DNA of 64,000 bases from Sphingomonadaceae bacterium. GTDB taxonomy: Bacteria; Pseudomonadota; Alphaproteobacteria; Sphingomonadales; Sphingomonadaceae. The position numbers and the translations under genes were made by a program. The notes beneath the pieces were generated by a model. It ran no database searches, had not been told where the DNA came from, and saw only the letters and a program-made list of their open reading frames with translations. The first letter of the stretch is position 1. Each line of letters opens with the position of its first letter. Below are positions 16,981 to 26,415 of the stretch, piece after piece. The stretch covers positions 1 to 64,000 of the forward strand of contig JAFAZF010000025.1 of the NCBI GenBank assembly GCA_019239915.1. The letters run 5' to 3'.

Positions 16981-18198
16981 ATGGCTACCAATCCCGATAT
17001 CAAGATCGCCAAGAGCTACACCGGGCCGATCTTCGACTGCGACAGCCATATTCATGAACGTGACTATGAGTTCATGAAGGAATATCTCCCCAAGGAGCTT
17101 CACGCGCAGTGGTTGCCGGCGCGCAAGGTTGGCCCCGACGGCCGCTTCGGCCTCCATCTCGGCGATCGCATGGTCGAAAACGCCGAGGCCAATTCCGAAG
17201 GCCTCGTGCCGCCGCCCGGCCGGCTCAAGGAGTGGCTGAAGGCAATGAAGGAGGGTCAGGGCAACGTCGCGGGCTGGATTCATCCGACCGAAGACATGAT
17301 GGGCCCCGAGCGGCGACTCGCGAAGCTCGATGAATTCGGTGTCGAGGGTTGCATCTTGTTCGTCGGCGAGTTCGTCTCGACGTTCGGTTACTACCCTCAG
17401 GACAAGACCGGCAACGCGATCCTCGCCGCATACAACCGCTACGTGAAAGATCACTGGGGGTTCGCCTATGCCGATCGCATTTTCACCACCGGCCTGCTGA
17501 GCCTTTGGGATCTTGAGACCTCAGTCGCCGAGGCCAAGTGGCTTGTCGAGCAGGGCTGCCGCGTGGTGTGCATGCCGATGGGTCCCGCTGGAGGCCGATC
17601 CCCAGCCGATCCCTACTTTGATCCAGTCTGGCAGATCCTCGACGACGCCAAGATGGCGGTGACGTACCACGTATCCGAGGCCAATTTCATGCATCCGCTG
17701 ATCCGGGAGTTCGGCGAGAAACCTCTGCAGCCGCGCCGTACGGGTCAAACCGCTTGGCAATGGATGTTCTGCTATTCGGAGCTGCCGGTGCAGATCACCC
17801 TCGCTAACGTGATCTACCACAATTTTTTCGAGCGCTTTCCGAACATCCGCCTCGGCAGTGTGGAGAATGGCTGCTCCTGGCTACCCAATTTCCTCGAGAA
17901 GCTCGACAAAATGCGCGGCATGGCGAAAAATGGCTATTGGCCGTGCGGTCAGCTGCCGGAGCGGCCCAGCCGAATCTTCAAAGAGCATTGCTTCGTCGTC
18001 GCCTATCCTGAGGACGACGTGAAGGGCGTCGTCGAGCGGATCGGCACGTCCGACTGCATCCTGATGGGCTCCGACTATCCCCACGCCGAGGGCGTGCCCG
18101 AGCCTCGCGACTTCTACGCCGAGGCGCTGACCGAGCTACCAGACGCCGATGTGCGCGCCATCATGTACGAGAACGGCAAGCGCTTCATGCGCGCCTGA
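16981..18198 (+). CDS. Amidohydrolase-family (TIM-barrel) metalloenzyme
   Basis: A 405-residue member of the amidohydrolase_2 family, metal-dependent TIM-barrel hydrolases and decarboxylases. The metal-binding HxH is H23/H25 in DCDSHIHE near the N-terminus. H230 in TYHVSE and D365 in GSDYPHAEG supply the later barrel ligands. In known relatives (ACMS decarboxylase, gamma-resorcylate decarboxylase) this set binds one divalent metal. The ATG follows an AGGAAGG-type ribosome binding site. An AMP ligase gene lies 134 bases downstream on the same strand. It could be a hydrolase, hydratase or decarboxylase; a second family member lies at 58876-60015 near another AMP ligase. Confidence 0.9.
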   Translation: MATNPDIKIAKSYTGPIFDCDSHIHERDYEFMKEYLPKELHAQWLPARKVGPDGRFGLHLGDRMVENAEANSEGLVPPPGRLKEWLKAMKEGQGNVAGWIHPTEDMMGPERRLAKLDEFGVEGCILFVGEFVSTFGYYPQDKTGNAILAAYNRYVKDHWGFAYADRIFTTGLLSLWDLETSVAEAKWLVEQGCRVVCMPMGPAGGRSPADPYFDPVWQILDDAKMAVTYHVSEANFMHPLIREFGEKPLQPRRTGQTAWQWMFCYSELPVQITLANVIYHNFFERFPNIRLGSVENGCSWLPNFLEKLDKMRGMAKNGYWPCGQLPERPSRIFKEHCFVVAYPEDDVKGVVERIGTSDCILMGSDYPHAEGVPEPRDFYAEALTELPDADVRAIMYENGKRFMRA

Positions 18199-18332
18199 CC
18201 GCCTTCTCGAGGCGATCGGCGCGAGGATCGCGGTTGCGAATTGTCGCGACGGGATGGGTTCCGCCGCTTGTGTCACCGCAGCGGCGAACGCAAGCACTGG
18301 CTGCAGATACCTGAGGCAGTTCCGGCGGGCCC

Positions 18333-19904
18333 ATGCACGATCCATCGCTCTACCATCGCTTCCAGCAAGCCGTGGCGGTGCATTCCGGTCGGATTGCGAT
18401 CCGCGATGCGGGTATCGATCTGACCTACCGCGAACTGGAAGCCGCCAGCCGCGAAGTGGGCGCCGCCTTGATCGCGCTGGGCATGCGGCATGGCGATCGC
18501 ATCGCGATTTGGGGCGTCAATAGCGCCGACTGGGTGGTCGCGGCGCTCGGCATCCAGGCGGCGGGCTGCGTGCTGATCCCGATCGGCACGAGGCTGCGAG
18601 GCCGAGAGGCCGCGGATATCCTCATAGCTTCTCAGGCGCGCTTCGTGTTTTGCGATCGCGGCTTCGGCGGATTCAGCTTTGTCGACGCGCTCGCAACGCA
18701 AGCGCTGCCCGCGGTCGAGCATATTGTCGTGTTCCGGGAAGCCGGCGGATCGATCGCCGATCGTATCCTGACACTGCCGGCGCTGCGCGCTTGGCCGGAG
18801 CGGGCGGATGAGGCGGCGCTCGATGCCCGCATCGCCGCGGGATCGGGCGCGGATCTCGCTGACATCATCTTCACATCGGGCACCACGGGCCGACCCAAGG
18901 GTGTGCTGATGACGCATCGCCAGAGCATCATCGCGTGTGATGTGCAGAGCGCCGAGATCAACAAGTTCGTGCCGGATGACGTGTTCGCCGTCACCTATCC
19001 GTTCGCGCACAATGCCGGCTACCGCGCCGGCTGGCAGGTCTCCCTCTTCTACGGTGTGCGGATCATTCCAGTCAGCAGCTTCGATGCGGGCGAGCTCTTG
19101 CGCATGATCGAGCGGGAAGGGGTGACGGTACTGCCGACCGCGCCGCCGATCGCCCGAGGCTTGCTCGATCATCCCGACCGAGCGGAGACCGATCTCTCGA
19201 GCCTGCGCCTGATGTCCACCGGTGGCACCACGATCCCGGTCCGGCTGGTCGAGGAGATGCGGACGCATCTCGGCCCCAATACCATCGTGCAGACCGGATA
19301 TGGCCTCACCGAGGCGGCCGGCTCCGTCACCACCACCGGCTTCGACGACGGCCCTGAGATTGTCGCGAAGACCGTGGGCCATGTGCTCAGCAATCTCGAG
19401 ATGAGGATCGTCGGCCCGGATCACGCCGAGCTGTCGATCGGTGAAACTGGTGAGATCGCGGTGCGGGGACCGCAGGTAACCCCCGGCTATCTCGACAATC
19501 CGGAGGCGACCGCCAGGGCGTTCACCGAGGACGGTTTCCTGCTTACCGGCGACGCCGGCTGGATCGACGAGGCGGGCAATCTACACATCACCGATCGCAT
19601 AAAGGACATGTACTTGGTTGGCGGCTTCAACTGCTACCCCGCCGAGATCGAACGGATGATGGGTCTGATGCCCGGCATCGCAGCGGTCGCGGTGATCGGC
19701 GTCGATGACGACCGGCTCGGGCAGGTGGGGCGCGCCTTCGTCGTTACCGCTGAGGACGCCAGCTTGACCGAGAACGATGTCATCAGCTGGTGCCGCGCCG
19801 AGATGGCGAACTACAAAGTACCTCGTTCGGTGCGCTTCGTAGAAGCGCTTCCGCTCAACGCCACGGGAAAGGTCGCGAAAGTGGAGCTGCGGGCGCTTAG
19901 CTGA
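18333..19904 (+). CDS. AMP-dependent acyl-CoA synthetase (FadD3-like)
   Basis: A 523-residue ANL-superfamily ligase that activates a carboxylic acid to its CoA thioester through an acyl-adenylate. The phosphate-binding loop TSGTTGRPKG is at 181-190. It has the GYGLTEA motif, the hinge region DRIKDMYLVGGFN, and a C-terminal NATGKVAK with the catalytic lysine. It is a clear paralogue of the ligase at 61782-63401, sharing the 'FDAGxLLxxIEREG' stretch, and resembles the FadD3 group that activates ring-derived acids in steroid degradation; that likeness is from memory of motifs. It probably shares a transcript with the upstream amidohydrolase. Substrate unknown. Confidence 0.9.
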   Translation: MHDPSLYHRFQQAVAVHSGRIAIRDAGIDLTYRELEAASREVGAALIALGMRHGDRIAIWGVNSADWVVAALGIQAAGCVLIPIGTRLRGREAADILIASQARFVFCDRGFGGFSFVDALATQALPAVEHIVVFREAGGSIADRILTLPALRAWPERADEAALDARIAAGSGADLADIIFTSGTTGRPKGVLMTHRQSIIACDVQSAEINKFVPDDVFAVTYPFAHNAGYRAGWQVSLFYGVRIIPVSSFDAGELLRMIEREGVTVLPTAPPIARGLLDHPDRAETDLSSLRLMSTGGTTIPVRLVEEMRTHLGPNTIVQTGYGLTEAAGSVTTTGFDDGPEIVAKTVGHVLSNLEMRIVGPDHAELSIGETGEIAVRGPQVTPGYLDNPEATARAFTEDGFLLTGDAGWIDEAGNLHITDRIKDMYLVGGFNCYPAEIERMMGLMPGIAAVAVIGVDDDRLGQVGRAFVVTAEDASLTENDVISWCRAEMANYKVPRSVRFVEALPLNATGKVAKVELRALS

Positions 19905-20000
19905 GGATGTCGCCGGGGCGATCTAGGCGAGTCGCCGAAAGCGCCTCGAGCGCCAAGTCGAATGCGAGCCCTCGCTGCAGCGTTTCCTGGAGCGGTTGCG

Positions 20001-21101
20001 TCAATCCGCCGCGAGCCGCCGCTCGTGAAAGTCGACGTCGCCGTACAGCTTCTCGAGCACGATCTGATGGCGATAATGATGGCTCACCTCGTACTCGTCG
20101 GTGATGCCGTAACCGCCGTGGAGCTGGATTGCTTGACGGGCGACGATCTGATGGGCCTCGGCGATGTTGATGCGCGCCAACGAGACGGCCCGGGATCGTG
20201 TCGCCTCGTCAGCCTCGGCGGCCGCAATCGCCGAATAGAGGATCGAGCGAGCTTGGTGCGTGGCGACGAACATGTCCGCCATGATATGTTGCAACGCCTG
20301 GAACTTGCCGATCGGCTGGCCGAACTGTTGACGTTCCTTGAGATAGGCAGAGCAGAGCGCAAGATCGGCTTCCATCGAGCCGACCATCTGCGCGGCGTCG
20401 GCGATACGTCCATAATCGAGCGCATTGGCCAGCAAGGTGCGCGCCTTCCGGCCACGCGCCAGCGGTATGCCGCCCGCGACCTCATCCAACACGATGTCGG
20501 CAGCCCGAGCGCCGTTGAGCAGCGGGTAGGGCGACGAACTGATTCCTTCCGCGTCGGCAGGAACGAGGGTCAGGGTGAAGTCGTCATCGCCGCCGGCGGA
20601 GACGATCAAGTGGGTGGCCGACGGCGCGTCGAGCACCAGCATCTTCTGTCCGGTCACGGTCCAGCCACTGCCGCTGTCCGTCAGCATCGTCCGGCGTCCG
20701 GCTGAATAGTTGTAGCGCTCGTCCGGTTCGTCGTGAGCAAGCGCTACCCGCGATATTCCTTCGGCGATCGCCTGCAACAGTCCGCCCTGCGGCGCATCTG
20801 ACTCGGCCAGGATCATAGGCGCGATCACGGCGCTGCTCGTGAAGGGCAGTGCGACGCACCGATAACCCAGCGCGGCGCCGAGCACCGCAATGTCAGCCAT
20901 CGTGCCCCCGAGGCCGCCTTGAGCCTCCGGGATCGCCAGCGCCAGCCAGCCGAGCTCGGCGAAGGTCGACCACGCTTCCGTGTCGAGGCCATCGGCGGTG
21001 TCGCGGAGCGCGCGGCGATGCTCGAGCGTGAACCGCTCGGCGAGATAACGCTCCGCGGTGTCGAGCAACATGCGCTGCAGATCGGAGAGGTTGAAATCCA
21101 T
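20001..21101 (-). CDS. Acyl-CoA dehydrogenase, smaller subunit of a heteromeric pair
   Basis: A 366-residue acyl-CoA dehydrogenase-fold protein. It starts MDFNLSDLQRML, has the three-domain helix-strand-helix layout, and ends with QLHGGYGITDEYEVSHHYR, the FAD- and subunit-contact segment. The ATG at 21101 is chosen because the preceding residues in the longer frame are not family-like. It lies 17 bases after the other acyl-CoA dehydrogenase gene. Tandem pairs like this form alpha2beta2 enzymes in steroid side-chain catabolism (FadE28-FadE29, FadE26-FadE27), with one composite active site per dimer. Last gene of the operon DUF35, thiolase, two acyl-CoA dehydrogenase subunits. Confidence 0.9.
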   Translation of the reverse strand: MDFNLSDLQRMLLDTAERYLAERFTLEHRRALRDTADGLDTEAWSTFAELGWLALAIPEAQGGLGGTMADIAVLGAALGYRCVALPFTSSAVIAPMILAESDAPQGGLLQAIAEGISRVALAHDEPDERYNYSAGRRTMLTDSGSGWTVTGQKMLVLDAPSATHLIVSAGGDDDFTLTLVPADAEGISSSPYPLLNGARAADIVLDEVAGGIPLARGRKARTLLANALDYGRIADAAQMVGSMEADLALCSAYLKERQQFGQPIGKFQALQHIMADMFVATHQARSILYSAIAAAEADEATRSRAVSLARINIAEAHQIVARQAIQLHGGYGITDEYEVSHHYRHQIVLEKLYGDVDFHERRLAAD

Positions 21102-21118
21102 GGCGCGTCCCGCAGCGG

Positions 21119-22318
21119 CTAGAGGTCGAAGGCGAGCTTGGCGATGATGCCCTTCTGGATCTGCAGCGTGCCGCCGTAGATGGTGGCCGCGCGCATCACG
21201 AGCGCGCGCGACGTGGCTGTTTCGGCATAGCCAGGCCATAGCGGCGCATCCTCGCGATCGGCGGGATCGAAAGGAAACGCCCGCATCGCCTTGGCACCGA
21301 GCATGTCCATCTGCAGCTCGTTGATCGACTGCTGCAGCCGGGATCCCGCGATCTTCAGCGTCGAGGCCGCTGCCGTCGCATCATATTTGAAATCCTCGTG
21401 GCTGAGTTCGCGGAGCACGGACCATTCGAGCGCCGTCAGCTCGGCCTCGATGCGCAGGAGGCGAGAACGGAAATGCGGGTTGCGAATGAGCGGCTCGCCA
21501 TCCTGCGCCTCGTTCTGGGCGATCATCTTCGCGCGGGCAAGCTCGCGCTTGTTGAAGAAGATGAATGAACTGGTCGTCCGCTCGTGATCGAGCAGGAACT
21601 TGGCATAAGTCCAGCCTTTGCCTTCCTCGCCGATCAGGTTCTCAGCCGGCACCACGACATTGTCGAGGAACACTTCGCACAGATCGGCCTCGCCGTTCAG
21701 CTGCGGGATGCGCCGGATCGTGATTCCCGGCGTGTCCAGCTTGATCATCAGGAAGGAAATGCCTGCTTGCGACTTCACATTCGGATCGGTCCGCACCAGG
21801 AAGAAACCCCACTTGGAAGCATAGGCCGAGCTGGTCCAGATCTTCTGGCCGTTGACGATGTAGATGTTGCCTTCGCGGCGGGCGGCGGTGCGCAGCCGCG
21901 CAAGATCGGACCCATTGCCAGGCTCCGAGAAGCCCTGCGCGAGATAATAGTCGCCGCGCCGGAAGGCTGGCAGGAACTTCTCCTTCAGATAGTCCGAGCC
22001 GAAGGTGTAGATCACCGGCCCGCACATCTGCGTTTCGCCCCAGCAGGTGTCCGGCGCCCAGGCGTTGCAGCATTCCTCATTGAAGATGTAGAGTTGCATG
22101 GCCGACCAGCCGGTGCCGCCATATTCGATCGGCCAGTGTGGCACCGACCAGCCGCGCTTGTTCAAGATGCGCATCCACGTGAGGGCGTCGTCCGGCTCAG
22201 CTTGACTGCCGGCATATGCCTGCATGCCGGCCTTGAGCTCCAGCGTGAGATCGGCATCGATCGCGGCGCGCACCTCTTGACGAAAGGCTTCCAGCGCGGG
22301 ATCGAGCTCGAAATTCAT
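21119..22318 (-). CDS. Acyl-CoA dehydrogenase, larger subunit of a heteromeric pair
   Basis: A 399-residue acyl-CoA dehydrogenase with the FAD-binding signature GFSEPGNGSDLARLRTAA, then VNGQKIWTSSAYASKW, and the C-terminal ATIYGGTLQIQKGIIAK. It introduces an alpha-beta double bond into an acyl-CoA and passes electrons to ETF; no ETF genes are in this window. ATGs at 22327 and 22318 are both possible; GAGG is eleven bases before the second, which I use. It partners the adjacent 366-residue subunit. The block is co-directional with the thiolase and DUF35 genes 161 bases upstream. Confidence 0.92.
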   Translation of the reverse strand: MNFELDPALEAFRQEVRAAIDADLTLELKAGMQAYAGSQAEPDDALTWMRILNKRGWSVPHWPIEYGGTGWSAMQLYIFNEECCNAWAPDTCWGETQMCGPVIYTFGSDYLKEKFLPAFRRGDYYLAQGFSEPGNGSDLARLRTAARREGNIYIVNGQKIWTSSAYASKWGFFLVRTDPNVKSQAGISFLMIKLDTPGITIRRIPQLNGEADLCEVFLDNVVVPAENLIGEEGKGWTYAKFLLDHERTTSSFIFFNKRELARAKMIAQNEAQDGEPLIRNPHFRSRLLRIEAELTALEWSVLRELSHEDFKYDATAAASTLKIAGSRLQQSINELQMDMLGAKAMRAFPFDPADREDAPLWPGYAETATSRALVMRAATIYGGTLQIQKGIIAKLAFDL

Positions 22319-22479
22319 GATTGCCATTCCCTCGGCTCGAAATTGCCGGCCACGCTTGCGCATCGCGACATGCAGGACCCCGCGCAACCACCGAAACCCT
22401 CAAGACGACGATCTACCGGGTAGCCGCTCCGCTTATCGCGGGTGCGATGGCGGCACATGGCTACCCCGGCCCGTACGCG

Positions 22480-23628
22480 TCACTCGACGCCGAGGACAAC
22501 GATTGCCTGGCTCGAGAGCACGCCGCCATTGCCTTGCGCGATCGCGGTTCGCGCATTTGCGACCTGCCGATCGCCGGCGTCGCCCCGCAGCTGTCGCACC
22601 GCCTCCACGATCGTGAACAGCCCGTACATGCCGGGGTGGACGCAGGAGAGGCCGCCCCCGTTCGTGTTGACCGCCAGCTTCCCGCCGGGGGCGATCGCGC
22701 CGCCTTCGACGAAACGGCCGCCCTCGCCCTTGGGGCAGAAGCCGAGATCCTCGAGGAACAGGATCGGGTTGATCGTGAAGGCATCGTAGAGTTCGGCCAG
22801 GTCGATGTCCGCCGGCGTGAGGCCCGCCTGTGCCAGTGCCCGCGGCCCGCATTCCGCTAGCGGCGTCACGGTGAGATCCGGCATGGCCAGGATGTGCGAA
22901 TGCGTCGTCATGCTTGCTGCGCCGAGAACGGCGATCGGCGTGGTGGCAAGATCGCGCGCGCGATCGGCGCGGGTCAGGACTGCCGCCGCTGCGCCATCGG
23001 TGACGAGGCAGCAGTCGAGCTTGCCGAACGGATCGCTGATCATCCGCGCGGCGAGATACTCGTCCATCGTCAGAGGTGCGCGGCTCACGGCGTCCGGGTT
23101 GAGTTGCGCCCATTTTCGCGCGGCCAGCGCCACCTCGCCGAGCTGCTCCTTGGTGGTGCCGTACTGATGCATGTGACGCTTGGCGGCGAGCGCGTAGCTC
23201 GTCATCGGGTTCACCGGTCGATAGGGCGCCTCGTAGGGAAAGGGGCGGTTGGTGTTCGTCAGCTTGCCGAGAGCCGAGGCCTGGTTGCTGCCATAGGCGA
23301 TCAGCGCGCAATCGATCAGTCCGGCTTCGAGCAGCCAAACCGCTCGTTCGACATAGCTCTCGAACACGTTGCCGCCGCTGCGACTGTTGTCCATCACGCG
23401 GGGCCTGATGCCGCAATATTGGGCGAAATGCATGGCGCCGCCGAACGTGTCGTTCGACGTGGTCGCGAATACGCCGTCGACGTCAGCAAAGCTGAGGCCG
23501 CATTGCGCGAGCGCGTCACGCGCCGCGATCGCCGCCATGTCGTAGGGCTCGTAGCCGGGGCAGCGCCCCTCGCCGAAGGTCGCCGCGCCGACGATCGCGG
23601 TGCGCGCGCGCGGAAAGCGATCGTTCAT
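22480..23628 (-). CDS. Thiolase-like protein lacking the nucleophilic cysteine (Ltp2 / SCP-X type)
   Basis: A 382-residue thiolase-fold protein of the lipid-transfer-protein/SCP-X group. Where thiolases carry the nucleophilic cysteine (VCASG), this protein has NSRSGGN at 81-87, with no cysteine. It keeps H331 in CVHPGMYG and has tyrosines Y281 (ELYDAF) and Y335 near the expected active site. Cysteine-less members such as Ltp2 act as retro-aldolases with a DUF35 partner, cleaving a tertiary beta-hydroxyacyl-CoA in steroid side-chain degradation. Here a DUF35 gene overlaps it by ATGA, which supports the same pairing. Activity on a non-steroid substrate is equally possible. Confidence 0.88.
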   Translation of the reverse strand: MNDRFPRARTAIVGAATFGEGRCPGYEPYDMAAIAARDALAQCGLSFADVDGVFATTSNDTFGGAMHFAQYCGIRPRVMDNSRSGGNVFESYVERAVWLLEAGLIDCALIAYGSNQASALGKLTNTNRPFPYEAPYRPVNPMTSYALAAKRHMHQYGTTKEQLGEVALAARKWAQLNPDAVSRAPLTMDEYLAARMISDPFGKLDCCLVTDGAAAAVLTRADRARDLATTPIAVLGAASMTTHSHILAMPDLTVTPLAECGPRALAQAGLTPADIDLAELYDAFTINPILFLEDLGFCPKGEGGRFVEGGAIAPGGKLAVNTNGGGLSCVHPGMYGLFTIVEAVRQLRGDAGDRQVANARTAIAQGNGGVLSSQAIVVLGVE

Positions 23629-24014
23629 GCCGCTTCTCCCGGCGCCGGATCGAACACGACGATATGGCCGTCGTCGAGCGCGACGATGCGGGCCTTGACC
23701 GCCATCCCGATCGCCACAGCGTCCGGGGCGACGCCCTCGACGCGGCTCATCATGCGGGGACCTTCCTCAAGGTCGATCAGCGCGATGTTCAGATCCGTCT
23801 CGGGCGGACGTTTGCGCACGCAGGTGGTGGAATAGACCGTGCCGCGTCCCGACGCTTCGACCCACTCGAGATCCTCGCCCGTCCCCGGCGCGATGGCCCG
23901 TGGGAAGAAGACCATCTTGCCGGTCTCGACGCCGCGCTGGATCATGAAGCGCCCGGCGGCAAGATGCGCCTGATACTGCTGGTCGGGACCGCCTTGTTCG
24001 GAAACTCTCGTCAT
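23625..24014 (-). CDS. DUF35 / OB-fold acyl-CoA-associated protein, zinc cysteines missing
   Basis: A 129-residue protein of the DUF35 OB-fold family, normally a rubredoxin-like zinc ribbon followed by an OB fold that binds acyl-CoA and partners a thiolase-like protein. The OB part is recognisable from WVEASGRGTVYSTTCV to IVVFDPAP. The usual CxxC pairs of the ribbon are absent: the corresponding stretch (about 22-46) has no cysteine, and the only cysteine is C65. The ATG has GAGG five bases upstream and the stop overlaps the thiolase start (ATGA). It probably acts as the second subunit of the retro-aldolase-like complex. Confidence 0.85.
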   Translation of the reverse strand: MTRVSEQGGPDQQYQAHLAAGRFMIQRGVETGKMVFFPRAIAPGTGEDLEWVEASGRGTVYSTTCVRKRPPETDLNIALIDLEEGPRMMSRVEGVAPDAVAIGMAVKARIVALDDGHIVVFDPAPGEAA

Positions 24015-24337
24015 CGTCGCCTCGCCGGGTCGTCATCGTGCGTTTGGGGCGAGCAGCGCGGGTTTGTCGAGATCAGGCGCGGACCATCAGATGGACGATG
24101 GAGTGGCCACGCGCGAACAGGATATCGCAGTCACAAGAACCACGGTGAGATCGATAAGCGATCGATCCTGGTACTGCGGAGCTCGCGCGATATTCGGCGT
24201 CTCTCGGCGACCGGCTTGCGCGCCTGCCGCCGATCGATCACTCGCAAAGCAGTTCGTAGCGACGATGGCTCGCTGGCGCCTTTGTTAGTCACGGCAGCTT
24301 GGCAGCATGACGCGCGGCGGGGGGAAAGGGGAGGAGA
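24015..24337. other. Divergent intergenic region, no gene seen
   Basis: These 323 bases lie between the DUF35/thiolase/acyl-CoA dehydrogenase operon (minus) and the TetR gene (plus). They must hold both promoters, and the TetR product is the natural candidate to bind here. I could not pick out a convincing long palindrome. Open frames in it are short and carry no motif. Confidence 0.45.
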
Positions 24338-25033
24338 ATGGCGGTCGCATCTGGACTCTCGAACGCAGCGGCAGCGCTAGACGTTGTCGAACGGCCGCGC
24401 CGTCCCCGCCGCACCCGCGAAAACGTGGAGGCGCGTATCCGCGCAGCAGCGCGCCAGCTGTTCGCCGACCGCGGCTATGCCGGCACCACGACACGAGAAA
24501 TCGCCCACACTGCGGATGTCAGCGAGACACTGCTATTCCGTTATTATGGCGACAAGGCACAACTCTTCGACGCTGTGATCCTGACTCCTTTCAAGCAAGT
24601 GATCCAGGAATTTACCTCGGCGCAGAAGGTGGCGGGGAATCCCGATGCGCCCGACCTCTATCTTCTCGTCTATGACCTGCTCACACAGAACCGCGATCTG
24701 CTGAGCGCTCTGATCGTCGGTCGACCGCCTGCTGAAGCGCTGGCTGGTGTCGGGCAATTTACCTTCGAGCCCTTTTTCGAAGCCGGCCTTGCGCAACTGG
24801 AGGCCGAATATCGCATGCGCGGACACGAACCGGACTTCGACATCGCCGCAGGTATCCGCTTGTCGTTCGGAATGATGGCGAGCGCCGTGCTGATGCAGGA
24901 ATGGCTGTTTCCGAACGGCGGCGGCGATCGTGATCACCTGATCGAGGTCATCGAAGTCATGGTGACGCGCGCGCTTCGGACCGGCCGCCGCGATAAGCCG
25001 TCGATTGACGCTTGCGGCGAGAACGGGCCATAA
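24338..25033 (+). CDS. TetR/AcrR-family transcriptional regulator
   Basis: A 231-residue TetR-type regulator. The DNA-binding domain spans about residues 25-80, with the helix-turn-helix TTTREIAHTADVSETLLFRYYGDKAQLFDAV. The remaining helical part is the ligand- and dimer-forming domain and is not conserved enough to name a ligand. The ATG has a strong GGGGAGGAGA ribosome binding site. It lies between the divergent thiolase/acyl-CoA dehydrogenase operon and a downstream P450 gene, so it may repress either or both in response to a CoA intermediate or the substrate. Confidence 0.92.
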   Translation: MAVASGLSNAAAALDVVERPRRPRRTRENVEARIRAAARQLFADRGYAGTTTREIAHTADVSETLLFRYYGDKAQLFDAVILTPFKQVIQEFTSAQKVAGNPDAPDLYLLVYDLLTQNRDLLSALIVGRPPAEALAGVGQFTFEPFFEAGLAQLEAEYRMRGHEPDFDIAAGIRLSFGMMASAVLMQEWLFPNGGGDRDHLIEVIEVMVTRALRTGRRDKPSIDACGENGP

Positions 25034-25194
25034 AGTAGCCGCTACATATCCCGCTGTCGGCACGGTGCGCCAGCAACAGCGTGATGATCGCCCGAAGCCC
25101 CGAAAGGCACGTGCAAAGCGCTAGGCAAGCGCGGGGCGATGGAAGAACGAAAAAGCGGATGACGGTCGTCACTTCCGGAGAGGAGACTAAGCCG

Positions 25195-26415
25195 ATGATC
25201 GAACAGGCGGCGGATCTGGCAACCAAGCCTGCTCACGTCCCCGACGAATTGGTGATCGATTTCGATTTCTACGACATCGAGGGATCGGAGGACGACGTCC
25301 AAGCCGCCTACGCCGCTATGCAGCGGGCGAGCCCCGATATCTTCTGGACGCCGCGCAATGGCGGCCACTGGGTCGCCGTGCGAGGCGACGATATCGTGCA
25401 CATGCAGCGGAATACTTCCGCCTTCTCGAACCGGAGCGTCACGCTGCCGCCGCCTCCACCGGGCACGCCGATGCAGATCCCGTTGGAGCTCGATCCGCCG
25501 ATCCACGCGCAATATCGCCGGCCGCTGATGCAGGCGCTGACGCCCGGCGTCGTCCAGCATCTCGAGGAGGATGTCCGTCGCGTCGCGGTCGATCAAATCG
25601 AGAAGCTGCTGCCGCAAGGTGAGTGTGAGTTCATCGAGGATTTTGCGAAGGTCTTGCCGATCCACGTATTTCTCGAGCTCGTCGATCTTCCCAAGGCGGA
25701 CAAGCACCTGCTGCTGCCGATCGCCGAGGTGTCGGTGCGCAGCCCTGATCCGCTCAAGCGTCAACAGGCGCAGGCGGATATGGGCGCATACCTCAACAAA
25801 TGGGTGATGGAGCGCCGCGCTACGCCGGGAGCCGACCTGCTGACCCGCCTCGTCACAGTCGAGATCGACGGACGGCGCATCTCGGAAGCGGAAGCGATCA
25901 ACTACGCTACCCTGGTCTTGTTTGGCGGCCTCGATACCGTTGCCGGCATGATCGGCTTTTTTGCGAAATTCCTCGCCGAGCATCCGAAGGATCTCCGGCG
26001 CCTCGCTGAAAATCTTCATGACGAAGCTTTCCTCAAGCGAGCGATCGAGGAGTTGCTGCGCCGGCACGGTATCGCGAATACATCGCGTGTCATCACCGAG
26101 GACTTCGAATACAAAGGTGTTCAATTCAAGAGGGACGATATCATCCTGCCGCCGAACCTCCTGGTCGGCGTCGACGATCGGCTCAATCCCGATCCGCTGA
26201 CGGTCGATTTCGATCGCGAAAAGTCGATTCATGCCGTCTTCGGCAACGGCGCGCACGCCTGTCCCGGCGCGACGCTCGCCCGGCGTGAGCTGCGCGTTTT
26301 CCTGCAGGAATGGTTGTCACGCATTCCGGAGTTTCGGGTGAAGCCGGGAACCAAGCCGGTACTCGCCACCGGTCAGGTTAACGGCATCCTGGAGCTGCAG
26401 CTGGTCTGGCCTTGA
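25195..26415 (+). CDS. Cytochrome P450 (P450cam/CYP101-like)
   Basis: A 406-residue soluble P450. The I-helix motif GGLDT at 244-248 is the sequence found in P450cam (D251/T252 there). ExxR is E286/R289, and the heme cysteine is C356 in FGNGAHACPG followed by ATLARRE. These likenesses put it near the CYP101/CYP111 terpene hydroxylases. The frame is open to 25081, but the ATG at 25195 has AGGAG nine bases upstream and the preceding residues are basic and low in family likeness. It follows the TetR gene at 161 bases. Terpenoid-like substrates are a reasonable guess only. Confidence 0.93.
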   Translation: MIEQAADLATKPAHVPDELVIDFDFYDIEGSEDDVQAAYAAMQRASPDIFWTPRNGGHWVAVRGDDIVHMQRNTSAFSNRSVTLPPPPPGTPMQIPLELDPPIHAQYRRPLMQALTPGVVQHLEEDVRRVAVDQIEKLLPQGECEFIEDFAKVLPIHVFLELVDLPKADKHLLLPIAEVSVRSPDPLKRQQAQADMGAYLNKWVMERRATPGADLLTRLVTVEIDGRRISEAEAINYATLVLFGGLDTVAGMIGFFAKFLAEHPKDLRRLAENLHDEAFLKRAIEELLRRHGIANTSRVITEDFEYKGVQFKRDDIILPPNLLVGVDDRLNPDPLTVDFDREKSIHAVFGNGAHACPGATLARRELRVFLQEWLSRIPEFRVKPGTKPVLATGQVNGILELQLVWP

